Of a stretch of 39,863 bases of DNA, positions 31,779 to 39,550 are shown in pieces (the first letter of the stretch is position 1; the number at the start of each line of letters is the position of its first letter). A program made the position numbers and the translations under genes. Source of the DNA: Candidatus Roizmanbacteria bacterium UBA6242 (GTDB lineage Bacteria; Patescibacteriota; Microgenomatia; UBA1406; GWC2-37-13). Location: assembly GCA_002440905.1 (NCBI GenBank), contig DJWA01000022.1, forward strand, positions 1 to 39,863, given 5' to 3'. Below the pieces are notes generated by a model. It was not told where the DNA came from. It made no database searches and worked only from the letters and a program-made list of their open reading frames with translations.

Positions 31779-32855
31779 ATGTTGGATGAAAGAATAAAAA
31801 CTTTAAGAAATACCCTTAAGGAAAAGGGTCTTAACGCATTGCTGGTTTCAAACTACTACAACATTCTATACCTTTCTGGTTTCAAGACCTTGGTTGACAA
31901 CGAAAGGGAGGCCTGGCTGTTGATCACAGAAAATGCCGAATACCTTTTTACCGATTATCGCTACGCAAGCGCCGTCCATAACATATCTTTTATCACCCCC
32001 GAAAAGCGACTCATTAAACACTTACAGGAAATTGTGGAGGCCAAAAATATCAAAACCCTAGGGTTTGAGGCTGAGGATCTAAAATTCAACGAACATCAAA
32101 GCTTCCGGAAGTATCTGGAAAAGACCGCACTCGTGCCGACTCAAGGATTAGTCATGAATCAAAGGGGTATTAAAGATGAAGAAGAGATTAGAAAAATTGA
32201 AACCACTTGCAAGATATCTGATCAATGTATGACGGATGTCATTAAGGAAATTACGATCGGCAATACTGAGAAGGAGATTGCCTTCAAGATAGAATTTTGG
32301 CTTAAAAAAAAGGGTTATGACTTGGCTTTTTATCCGATTGTTGCCGTAGACGAAAACTCATCTATCCCACATTACGACACCCGATCCGGGAACGACAAAA
32401 TGATCGAAAAAGGATCTCTAATACTTGTTGACTTTGGGGCCAAACACAACGATTATCTTTCGGACATGACCCGAATGGTATTTGCTGGAAATCCTAGGAC
32501 TGAAATTGCTAATCAATACAACTATCTTCTTGAATCTCAAATAAAAACCCTAAAACACCTAAAAGTCGGATCTGATCTTAAAAAGACCGATTCCTTCTGT
32601 CGGAAAGAAATGAGAAGTAAAGGGTTAAACGACTATTCCCATTCAACGGGACATGGGGTTGGACTCGAAATCCACGAGTATCCTAAAATGTCATTTTTGT
32701 CCGAAGATAAAGTCGAACCTGACCAGATAATTACAGTTGAACCCGGGTTTTATCTTGAGGGTAAGTGGGGAATGAGGGTTGAGGATACAGCTAGAATAAC
32801 CAAGAATGGCGCCGTGGCACTAACCAAATTTACCAAAGACCTTCTTATTGTTTAG
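31779..32855 (+). CDS. M24-family aminopeptidase (Xaa-Pro peptidase)
   Basis: 358 residues, creatinase/prolidase architecture. The N-terminal domain (1-125) has SNYYNILYLSGF and TDYRYASA. The pita-bread domain carries all five metal ligands: Asp218 (LILVDFGAK), Asp229 (YLSDMTR), His292 (HSTGHGVGLEIHE), Glu321 (TVEPGFY) and Glu335 (GMRVEDT). It would remove N-terminal residues next to proline from peptides in the cytoplasm, using two Mn or Co ions. Pattern and length fit PepP/PepQ-like enzymes of Gram-positive type. The 3' end overlaps the convergent VirB6-like gene by 11 nt. Confidence 0.95.
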   Translation: MLDERIKTLRNTLKEKGLNALLVSNYYNILYLSGFKTLVDNEREAWLLITENAEYLFTDYRYASAVHNISFITPEKRLIKHLQEIVEAKNIKTLGFEAEDLKFNEHQSFRKYLEKTALVPTQGLVMNQRGIKDEEEIRKIETTCKISDQCMTDVIKEITIGNTEKEIAFKIEFWLKKKGYDLAFYPIVAVDENSSIPHYDTRSGNDKMIEKGSLILVDFGAKHNDYLSDMTRMVFAGNPRTEIANQYNYLLESQIKTLKHLKVGSDLKKTDSFCRKEMRSKGLNDYSHSTGHGVGLEIHEYPKMSFLSEDKVEPDQIITVEPGFYLEGKWGMRVEDTARITKNGAVALTKFTKDLLIV

Positions 32856-35349
32856 AAGGTACAGGTTCGTCAAGCTCTTGGGACATGGTCATGGTTTTGG
32901 CGGCTTCTTTTTTCTTTGGTAGATTAACCTCGACTTTATCGCCTTGGGCTTTAAGTTTTTCGGTTATCTCTTTTTCTTTTGCCTTAAGCTCCTGGACATG
33001 TTTGGCGGCCTCAACCTTAGCTTTAAGATAGGTGACCAGTTGTTCTCCCGACAGGGAATTAACAAGGAATATTGGGAGAATAAACCCAACTTCGTCCAAT
33101 GCTTGTTCTTTCAGAAGTTGGTCTTCTGACAAGAGTTTGTTTAGGGTATTGGTTATAAGGACAATGTCCTGTTCAACCCAAGCCTCCCGACTCATTATGT
33201 TTTCGGCAACCGGTATCTCCCCGTTTTCGTAGTGGTCGACCCACATTTTCTTAACCTGTTCATACTCTTCAATCGAGACCAAAGGTGATGTCGGTGCGAC
33301 TGCATCAATGTGTTTTTCCGGTTCTGCCATTATCGGCATTTGAACAGCAACAACCTTCTTGACGTCTGCGGCATCAAGGTTTTGTTTCTTGGCGATTTCG
33401 GTTGCCACCTTATCGTCAGTTGCAACCGCGTTTGAAAACTCTTTAATAACTTGAGAAACCTTGTCTTTGTCTATTTTAGACTGTTCTGTTATTTTGGCGG
33501 CTACCTTGTTTGGGGGCTCCTTAATGTTTTGGTTAAGAAGCGTCAACACTTCCTGGACCTTGTCGACCGATACTTGGGTTTTGGCGGCGATGGCCGTAGC
33601 CAAATCCTTGTTGGTTGCTCCGTAATCAAAGACCGAAGAGGAGACCGATTCGACCTTAGTTTGCGGAAGTTTAACTTTGACCGAAACGACACTTGTCATT
33701 GAGACCGCTTTCGGTAAGGAACTTATGATCGAACGCCTTTGCTCAACTTGTTGAGGTCTTGAAAAGAGGAAGCTACTCATGACCGAGCGAGCAACCGGAT
33801 CGGCTTTTTGGGCACGAGTCGAGATCTCACTTCTAATATTCATATACTTCAGTCTGTCGTTGGCGGTCTGCGCCTGGGTCGGATTTTTAAGATAGTTTAT
33901 GTTTTTGGTAACGTTTTGGTTAGTTGTCTTATTGGTCTCGAAATTAGCAATCTGCGTGATATTTGATGCCTTAAGGTCAAGGGATTGGACTATCTCTTCT
34001 GTTCGCGCTTTTTTTATCTCCTCAATCGTCTCGATTTTGCGGTGAACCTCTGTTGTTGTTTCACGTGACGTCTTCATATCCAACGCAGATCCGAAAGTCT
34101 GGGACTGGGCCGGGGCAACCGGTGAGGGTGGAGTGGGGCCGGGTTTAAAGTTATTCATACTCGACAACATCATGTTTTTGATAGCGCTTATCCCGTCGCA
34201 ACAATAATCGCGGAAAGTCCTCAGGAGGAACCATGGGAAAATCGTGACTGCCCAGAGCATTATGAGGGTGATTATATATTCGACAAAAGTGTCGACATAG
34301 TTGCCATTATTTGAAGCTGAAAGCTGTTGTGCCGGGCCACCGTAAAGAATATTTATCGCTGTCGGATAAATGTAACCGGCAGCGGTATCGGTGCGGGAAA
34401 AATCAAAAAGGAAAGGAATCCCGTTTTTCCAGATGGTCGCCATCGACCCTAAGAAAAGGGCCAATAGCGGTCCGTAAAACACCCACTGGAAAAATACCCC
34501 AACCCATATGAGTCCGGTGTTTTTGGCAACGCCAAAATACAAAAGAATTGCCAAAAATGGTGCTGCAAAAAGCAAGAACCACAATATGATCGTCCTCAAA
34601 AGAAGAGCGCCTCCCATAAGATAGTAGCTAAAGTTTGTCGCTTTCAAGATCCACATTTCTGTCCTAACCGCCTCCTGTACACGGATATTGAGATCACGGC
34701 AGCCGACAAAATTCAAATAATTGGATTCTTGACTTACACCCGAGAAATATATATTAAACAGATCTGCGCCTCCCAAATTCTCGACAAAAAACTTCATAAA
34801 AATACCCGACAGTTGAACAACGGTGACGACAACAGTCGCCGAAAAAGATATATAAAGAAGCCCCAAAAGCACTTTCGTGATCGATGGCCAGATCTTGACA
34901 CCGGTTGCGAAGTTAGTCCTTTGTCCGATGATAATTGTCAATCCAAAAAGGGCGGCTGAAAGAATTGTTAAAAAATAGGCGATGTTTCGTGTTGTCCCCC
35001 AGATCCTGTATAGGACGGGGTGGTTATCGATGGCGCTATGGGTCATGACCCAATAAATGAATTGGCGTGCTCGGTCGTTGGCTTTTCCCTGAGCGGTCAC
35101 TTCGGGGTCCTCAACCCACAAATGGTTGGTTGTCGGATTTGCTTGAAATGCCGCTATGTCGGTGACGCATTTCTCTCCGCCACCTTTTGCCTCGTAAATT
35201 TTGTTTAAGTCCGGTGGACATCCACAAAGGGGAGGGGTAACGGCGTAAGGGTCGGTTGTGGGTGCTGCCTGGGCCGCAACATAAGAAAAATTACCTATGA
35301 AAAAAAATAGGGTAAGGGTCAAAAATATTGACAGAAAAACCTTTTTCAT
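32845..35349 (-). CDS. VirB6/TrbL-like polytopic protein with a triple-repeat cytoplasmic tail
   Basis: 834 residues. A signal-like helix (1-26) is followed by a Cys-containing segment (PPLCGCPPDLNKIY) and about six to seven transmembrane helices between residues 110 and 400, for example NIAYFLTILSAALFGLTIII and LLLRTIILWFLLFAAPFLAI. This resembles VirB6/TrbL channel subunits of type IV secretion systems. From about 410 to the end the protein is soluble, Pro/Ser-rich then helical and Lys/Glu-rich. It contains three similar repeats at about 575-668 (ATNKDLATAIAAKTQVS, NKVAAKITEQSKIDKDKV, DKVATEIAKKQNLDAADV). It starts 3 nt after the cohesin gene, so the two are cotranscribed. Function by analogy only. 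Confidence 0.7.
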   Translation of the reverse strand: MKKVFLSIFLTLTLFFFIGNFSYVAAQAAPTTDPYAVTPPLCGCPPDLNKIYEAKGGGEKCVTDIAAFQANPTTNHLWVEDPEVTAQGKANDRARQFIYWVMTHSAIDNHPVLYRIWGTTRNIAYFLTILSAALFGLTIIIGQRTNFATGVKIWPSITKVLLGLLYISFSATVVVTVVQLSGIFMKFFVENLGGADLFNIYFSGVSQESNYLNFVGCRDLNIRVQEAVRTEMWILKATNFSYYLMGGALLLRTIILWFLLFAAPFLAILLYFGVAKNTGLIWVGVFFQWVFYGPLLALFLGSMATIWKNGIPFLFDFSRTDTAAGYIYPTAINILYGGPAQQLSASNNGNYVDTFVEYIITLIMLWAVTIFPWFLLRTFRDYCCDGISAIKNMMLSSMNNFKPGPTPPSPVAPAQSQTFGSALDMKTSRETTTEVHRKIETIEEIKKARTEEIVQSLDLKASNITQIANFETNKTTNQNVTKNINYLKNPTQAQTANDRLKYMNIRSEISTRAQKADPVARSVMSSFLFSRPQQVEQRRSIISSLPKAVSMTSVVSVKVKLPQTKVESVSSSVFDYGATNKDLATAIAAKTQVSVDKVQEVLTLLNQNIKEPPNKVAAKITEQSKIDKDKVSQVIKEFSNAVATDDKVATEIAKKQNLDAADVKKVVAVQMPIMAEPEKHIDAVAPTSPLVSIEEYEQVKKMWVDHYENGEIPVAENIMSREAWVEQDIVLITNTLNKLLSEDQLLKEQALDEVGFILPIFLVNSLSGEQLVTYLKAKVEAAKHVQELKAKEKEITEKLKAQGDKVEVNLPKKKEAAKTMTMSQELDEPVPSKQ

Positions 35350-35352
35350 ATC

Positions 35353-35910
35353 TTATATCTTCTTGAAAACGAAAAATCCGGCCGCAGACAAGGCAAAGAA
35401 TGCGACGCCCAAAAACGCACCTTTGGCGGTCCGGTCAAAAAATCCGGTTGTCGGAAGCGCTGTTGGCGGCACTGGAGTGGCTGTGGCATTCGGAGCCGGG
35501 GTTGGAGTGACTGCCGGGTTAAAAAGAGCGCATAACTCGGTTGAACCCGCCTCAGTTGCGATAAGATTGAAGGTAACCACAGCAAATGTTCCCGAACCCG
35601 AATATCCACCGTCTTTCGTCCCGGTAAAAACGATTTTCCCATCACCTTGAACATCGGCCGAGACCGTTGTAAAAGTCGAGCCTGGGGCTACAGAAACGTA
35701 TTCCAGGTACTCGGTTTCGTATGTCATTCCAATCTGAGTAGACGCCAAAGAAGCGCCTTCGGTGTCTACGTTGACCGTAAACTGAACCGGTTGACCGCGG
35801 GTTAATTCTCCCGTTGGTGCCAAAAGATCAAAGGTTAGGGCGTTGGCCGGTACGGCGGAAAACGTCAAAAACGTAAAGAGGACAATTAAAAAACTTAAAA
35901 ATTTCTTCAT
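35353..35910 (-). CDS. Cohesin-domain surface protein with LPTTG sorting motif
   Basis: 185 residues. Signal peptide at 1-24 (FLSFLIVLFTFLTFSAVPANA). A cohesin-type beta-sandwich (PF00963) follows at about 25-135: FDLLAPTGELTRGQPVQFTV, MTYETEYLEYVSV, and SGSGTFAVVTFNLIA. A Pro/Thr-rich linker leads to LPTTG, a hydrophobic helix (GAFLGVAFFALSAAGFFVF) and KKI, the complete layout of a sortase substrate. Cohesins bind dockerins or self-associate. No dockerin or sortase is in the window. It is first in a two-gene operon with the VirB6-like gene. Confidence 0.87.
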   Translation of the reverse strand: MKKFLSFLIVLFTFLTFSAVPANALTFDLLAPTGELTRGQPVQFTVNVDTEGASLASTQIGMTYETEYLEYVSVAPGSTFTTVSADVQGDGKIVFTGTKDGGYSGSGTFAVVTFNLIATEAGSTELCALFNPAVTPTPAPNATATPVPPTALPTTGFFDRTAKGAFLGVAFFALSAAGFFVFKKI

Positions 35911-35919
35911 GTTAAATTA

Positions 35920-35925
35920 ATAATA
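35920..35925 (-). promoter_or_regulatory. -10 box (TATTAT) of the cohesin operon
   Basis: Minus-strand TATTAT ends 9 nt before the ATG at 35910. It is divergent from the DUF1599-like gene across 57 nt. Confidence 0.4.
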
Positions 35926-35955
35926 CTTGATATTACGATGGTTGACAATATACAA

Positions 35956-35961
35956 TATATT
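35956..35961 (+). promoter_or_regulatory. -10 box (TATATT), leaderless start of DUF1599-like gene
   Basis: TATATT ends 6 nt before the ATG at 35968 and supports that start over the in-frame ATG at 35938. Confidence 0.45.
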
Positions 35962-35967
35962 CTCATA

Positions 35968-36273
35968 ATGAAAGAGCCAAAATACCTGGACGAATCGTTT
36001 GAAATAGTTACTAAAGAACTCCTTAAAATTTTTATTCAAAAACATAAAGACTACGGTAAGGGTAATATTTTGGATACTGGGGAGATGGGAGTCCTTTTTA
36101 GGGTGAGTGACAAGATAAACCGACTCAAAAATCTTCTTGCAAACAATAAGACGCCGGCGAATGAAACTATTGATGACAACTGGCTGGATATTGCTGTTTA
36201 CGGAGTGATCGCCATTCTATACCGTAAGGGATGGTTTAAGAAACTTAGAATGTCTCCAAAAGCCAAGAAGTAA
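35968..36273 (+). CDS. Small DUF1599 / Nmad-like all-alpha protein
   Basis: 101 residues from the ATG at 35968. The core HKDYGKGNILDTGEMGVLFR, VSDKINRLKNLL and DDNWLDIAVYGVIAI matches the pattern of DUF1599 (PF07659) and the related nucleotide-modification-associated domains. These often occur in phages and are related to all-alpha NTP pyrophosphatases of the MazG type. The D-K-x-x-R-x-x-N-L and D-x-x-x-D-x-x-x-Y spacing would provide metal ligands. A role in sanitising or modifying nucleotides is inference. Its stop codon abuts, with no gap, the stop of the convergent SpoIID gene. Confidence 0.7.
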   Translation: MKEPKYLDESFEIVTKELLKIFIQKHKDYGKGNILDTGEMGVLFRVSDKINRLKNLLANNKTPANETIDDNWLDIAVYGVIAILYRKGWFKKLRMSPKAKK

Positions 36274-37929
36274 TTATCTTTTTTCTACGTTAAAGAGTGG
36301 ACCGACTATCTGAATGTTGGCGGGCGCCCTCAAATTAAACCAGTTCTTAAATTCGTCTGCCCCAAAAGAGGTTGATTTACCGTCACCGGATACGCTTATT
36401 GATGTTGTTTTCCCAGAATTGAAATCCGAACTAACCGAAACGTCGGTCACATTACTAAAAGCTTCTGACCCAAGCTCTCTTTTGACCCTTTCCTGGTCCC
36501 AAGTTTCACCTCCGTCCGGATGGGGTTTATCTGTTTGGTACAGGTGCTCTCCGGCCGACGGATTTTTTCTTGCCAACAAAATCACATTTACTATGTCCGC
36601 AACCTCCGAAGGCCTCAGCCAGGCCGTATTTGAGTACTGACTTCTGGCGCCCCAGTCACAATAAAACCAAGGGGATTCTTTGTCATACGCGTTTGCTTGA
36701 ACTTCAGAAAAACTTCCATGTCCTCCGTTTCCGTCAAACTTACCAAGGTTAAGAATAAAGCCTCCATGTGTAGATGCGTATTGCGTAAACCCAGGACCCC
36801 CTCCATCCATCATTACCCACCCCTTAGTGGCTTCAACCGCCTGCTCCCAGTTTCCACCTTTAGGATCGTTTTTAAAAACTTGACATTGTTCCGAAGTGCA
36901 TATTTCTTTTGCTCCGTTATCTGTAACCTTTAAGGCGTAGGATCTCGCCGCAACCGCCTGCGCTTTTAACACGGCGAGGTTGTTGTCAACCCAGGAATCG
37001 GGAACTTCATAAATTCTCTTTACGTAGTCTTCTATCGATCCACTCCACCCCGTTGTTGTTCTAATCTGAACACCCTGGTCGTAGTCTTTTTTTAAACTCA
37101 TGTTCGGATAATACTCACTAAGAATCTGTTCTTCATTTTGACCGGCTTTTGCCCGCCCCCACGCCCCATACTGATTAAGTCCGTTTCTATGTGGAGCCCC
37201 AAACGTAAAAAACGCCAGCCTAGGACTGAATCCGGGATCAATATTCCTGTCGTCTGAGCAGCCGCGAACTGACGTACCTGCCGATCGAGGAATATTGAGG
37301 GCCGCTTGTTTTTGCGCTATTAATTGTTGTTGTCTGGCTGATAATTGGGCTATCCGTTGTCTGATTTTTGAAATTTCTCCCTGGACTACCGCAAGTTGCC
37401 TATCCACTTCAACCTGAAGAGAGGAAAGTAAGTTTTTTTCCTGGGTTAACTGGATTTTTATTTCTTCAAGGTTTTTTATATACATCACGACTTTTATAAT
37501 CGTGTCTTTATCCCTGTCGACGATAGATTCCTGATAAAAGAAGTCGCGCAGCGAATCTGAAAGATTACCTGAAAAAAGCACCGCCATCAAATTGTATGGG
37601 GTTTTTTTGCTGTTTTTGTAGTATGAATTAACTCTTTGGTTAAGAAGATTGTTTTGATAGTCCAAAGCCTCTTCTCCTTTTTCAACCTCCTTTTCCTTTA
37701 CAACAATTTCCTGTCCTAGGGTGGTAACCCTCCCTTTAATGTCGTTGAGCCTTTTTGTCATTGCCTGCTCGTTGTAGGTATTGTCTAATAGTTGTTTATT
37801 TGATTCTTCCAGAGCTTTTTTTACCTGCTCCTCGGACATTTGACCGATTTCTTGACCCCAAACAAATAGAGGTGTGACTATTAGAAGAAAAATTACACAG
37901 ATAAAAATAATTGAAAAAAACCTCTTCAT
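36274..37929 (-). CDS. Secreted coiled-coil protein with SpoIID/LytB peptidoglycan-remodelling domain
   Basis: 551 residues. Signal peptide at 1-25 (FFSIIFICVIFLLIVTPLFVWG). A long coiled coil spans about 30-215 (EEQVKKALEESNKQLL, VKEKEVEKGEEALDYQ, IRQRIAQLSARQQQLIAQ), like the regulatory helices of PcsB/RipA-type hydrolases. From about 235 a SpoIID domain (PF08486) follows, with QYGAWGRAKAG, IYEVPDSWVDN, LKAQAVAARSYALK and YASTHGGFI. SpoIID is a lytic transglycosylase on denuded glycan; the Glu of YEVPDSW stands where the family has its conserved acidic residue. A C-terminal beta-rich stretch closes it. The perfect TATAAT, 6 nt before the ATG, indicates leaderless transcription. Confidence 0.9.
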   Translation of the reverse strand: MKRFFSIIFICVIFLLIVTPLFVWGQEIGQMSEEQVKKALEESNKQLLDNTYNEQAMTKRLNDIKGRVTTLGQEIVVKEKEVEKGEEALDYQNNLLNQRVNSYYKNSKKTPYNLMAVLFSGNLSDSLRDFFYQESIVDRDKDTIIKVVMYIKNLEEIKIQLTQEKNLLSSLQVEVDRQLAVVQGEISKIRQRIAQLSARQQQLIAQKQAALNIPRSAGTSVRGCSDDRNIDPGFSPRLAFFTFGAPHRNGLNQYGAWGRAKAGQNEEQILSEYYPNMSLKKDYDQGVQIRTTTGWSGSIEDYVKRIYEVPDSWVDNNLAVLKAQAVAARSYALKVTDNGAKEICTSEQCQVFKNDPKGGNWEQAVEATKGWVMMDGGGPGFTQYASTHGGFILNLGKFDGNGGHGSFSEVQANAYDKESPWFYCDWGARSQYSNTAWLRPSEVADIVNVILLARKNPSAGEHLYQTDKPHPDGGETWDQERVKRELGSEAFSNVTDVSVSSDFNSGKTTSISVSGDGKSTSFGADEFKNWFNLRAPANIQIVGPLFNVEKR

Positions 37930-37935
37930 ATTCTA

Positions 37936-37941
37936 ATTATA
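37936..37941 (-). promoter_or_regulatory. -10 box, leaderless start of SpoIID gene
   Basis: Minus-strand TATAAT ends exactly 6 nt before the ATG at 37929. Confidence 0.6.
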
Positions 37942-37985
37942 ACCTTTTAAGATTTCTCGACAACTCCGAGGAAAAACGCTTGTGC

Positions 37986-37991
37986 TATACT
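37986..37991 (+). promoter_or_regulatory. -10 box (TATACT), leaderless start of pilin gene
   Basis: TATACT ends exactly 6 nt before the ATG at 37998, separated by six T residues. This decides the pilin start at 37998 rather than an upstream in-frame ATG at 37911 that lies across the divergent gene. Confidence 0.6.
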
Positions 37992-37997
37992 TTTTTT

Positions 37998-38573
37998 ATG
38001 AAGAAAGTCTTGATAGTCCTTTTTGTTTTTTTGATGTTTTTCGGGGTGCTTTCACAGGTGTCAGCCCAAAATCCACCCGCTGCGGAACCTAGATACGCTG
38101 CTTGCGATCTTTGTGGATACTGCCCACCAAATAACCCTCCAGGAAACTGGTCAGAATGTCAGAGATGTCTTTATCCAAACTCCAACCCTAATCCCGAAAC
38201 CATGGACACTCTAAAAGTAGACCCCGCAACAAATCTACCGATAGCGCCTGCGGCGGGTCGCCAATATACGTTTTTGGGGTGTCTAACGACCGGAGCTGGA
38301 ACTTTTCAAGAAGGAGGCGCCGGCAATGTTGTTCAGGCGCTCTTGAAAATAATCTTTTCGGTTGTCGGAGGCGTCGCATTTTTGTATCTAATATACGGAG
38401 CGTTTGTTATTTTAACCTCTCAAAACGAGCCCGAGAAATTGAACTACGGTAGAAGGGTCATATATGGAGCAATTGCCGGGTTAATCTTTTCCCTAACGTC
38501 AATAATGCTTGTCAATCTTATAGCGGGACAGGTGTTGAAGATTCCGGGGTTCGGAGATAACGCTACCCCTTAA
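37998..38573 (+). CDS. VirB2/TrbC-like pilin subunit with Cys-rich N-terminal segment
   Basis: 191 residues from the ATG at 37998. Signal peptide at 1-24 (VLIVLFVFLMFFGVLSQVSA). A Cys-rich outside segment follows (AACDLCGYCPPN, SECQRCLYP, LGCLTTG). Two hydrophobic helices sit in the C-terminal half: LLKIIFSVVGGVAFLYLIYG, then after the polar hinge TSQNEPEKLNYGRR, VIYGAIAGLIFSLTSIMLVN. Two helices joined by a short basic/polar loop is the VirB2/TrbC plan. The N-terminal Cys-rich part is unusual for VirB2. It ends 4 nt short of the convergent IPATG-protein gene. Likely builds a fibre or membrane ring with the VirB6-like protein. Confidence 0.75.
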   Translation: MKKVLIVLFVFLMFFGVLSQVSAQNPPAAEPRYAACDLCGYCPPNNPPGNWSECQRCLYPNSNPNPETMDTLKVDPATNLPIAPAAGRQYTFLGCLTTGAGTFQEGGAGNVVQALLKIIFSVVGGVAFLYLIYGAFVILTSQNEPEKLNYGRRVIYGAIAGLIFSLTSIMLVNLIAGQVLKIPGFGDNATP

Positions 38574-38577
38574 CCAT

Positions 38578-38916
38578 TTATTTCTTTCCGGCTTTTCTCA
38601 AAAACGCTCCAGATAGTGCCCCTGCCAAAAGTGAGGGAATAAACAACGTTGGAAGTCCTGTTGCGGGAATCTGAGTGGTTTTTGATTTTTGAGCCTGTTG
38701 CTCATAACGACCCATTGTTGATGTTGGGCTTATGACAACGCGTGATCCTGATCCCGAGCTTGGAGTGGGTGTTGGGGATTGGGTTGGGGTGACCGTGGCC
38801 TTTGTTAAGCGAGGAAGACCGCCCTTAAAGTTGATGCGGCCGGTGACAACGGCAAAGAAAACAATAACAACGACTAGCCCCAAAACAAACGAGATAATCT
38901 TGTTAAAACTATCCAT
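38578..38916 (-). CDS. Small surface protein with IPATG sorting-like C terminus
   Basis: 112 residues. N-terminal helix IISFVLGLVVVIVFFAVVTG (8-27) is an uncleaved anchor or signal. A Thr/Pro/Ser-rich linker (KATVTPTQSPTPTPSSGSGS) follows, then a short polar segment, then IPATG, a hydrophobic stretch (LPTLFIPSLLAGALSGAFL) and a basic end RKAGKK. This is the layout of an LPXTG-like sortase substrate with Ile for Leu, but with almost no globular domain. It could be a tether or a linker for another surface component. A TATAAT box lies 9 nt before its ATG. Confidence 0.72.
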   Translation of the reverse strand: MDSFNKIISFVLGLVVVIVFFAVVTGRINFKGGLPRLTKATVTPTQSPTPTPSSGSGSRVVISPTSTMGRYEQQAQKSKTTQIPATGLPTLFIPSLLAGALSGAFLRKAGKK

Positions 38917-38995
38917 ATAGTATTTATTATATCAAAAAAGCGCCAGATTTCAAGCTGGACTTGATTTTTGTCCCAAAAAAAACGACAATGATAGT

Positions 38996-39550
38996 ATGGA
39001 TGAGAACCCCCAAACTATTTTTAATTGGAAAGCACCTTTAAGACCCTATAAAAAAAGGTCGGGGATGATTTTGAGATTCTACTTGTCCGTTGCCTTTCTT
39101 CTATCGGCAATCTTCTTTTTTTTCGGCGACAGAATCCTTCTTATTCCCGTGTGGTCTTTGGTTTTTTTGTTTTATGTCCTAACCATAACCCCACCCCCAG
39201 AGGTGGAGAACAAGGTAACAACCTTTGGAGTTGAAGCTGCTGGCGTCACTTTAAGGTGGGAGGCCCTATCTCATTTTTACTTTGGAAAAAGGTTTGGATT
39301 CAACACTCTAACAATTGTCTCAAGGGCTCCCTATCATTACCACGCCTATATGGTCGTTCCAGATAACGACGCCAAAGAGAAACTCAAATCCATATTATCT
39401 CTACACCTAATGTATCAGTCCAGGCCGGAAAAAACACTTTCTGATAAAATGCTGGATTTCTTGTCTCTTTTGATTCCTGACGAAGATGAAGCTATTAAAC
39501 AAGAAGATCTTCGAGCCGTTTCCGAAAGACTCCGGAAGGCATCTCTTTAA
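38996..39550 (+). CDS. Two-helix membrane protein with cytoplasmic PH-like tail
   Basis: 184 residues, no named family. Two adjacent hydrophobic helices lie at about 27-45 and 48-68 (FYLSVAFLLSAIFFFFGDRI, LIPVWSLVFLFYVLTITP). The remaining 115 residues form a beta-rich segment (VTTFGVEAAGVTLRWEALSH, FGFNTLTIVS, YHYHAYMVVPD) followed by helices, reminiscent of bacterial PH-like domains. Its placement next to the pilin and anchored proteins suggests an inner-membrane accessory of the same apparatus. The 3' end overlaps the convergent PIN gene by 56 nt. Confidence 0.65.
   Translation: MDENPQTIFNWKAPLRPYKKRSGMILRFYLSVAFLLSAIFFFFGDRILLIPVWSLVFLFYVLTITPPPEVENKVTTFGVEAAGVTLRWEALSHFYFGKRFGFNTLTIVSRAPYHYHAYMVVPDNDAKEKLKSILSLHLMYQSRPEKTLSDKMLDFLSLLIPDEDEAIKQEDLRAVSERLRKASL

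Noticed and set aside
35297..35650. 117-codon plus-strand frame opposite the cohesin gene
   Set aside because: Ala/Val/Lys-rich antisense translation; the minus strand has signal peptide, cohesin domain and sorting tail.
32845..39550. Complete type IV secretion system
   Set aside because: No VirB4, VirB11, VirB8-10 or coupling protein is visible; only VirB2-like and VirB6-like components can be argued.
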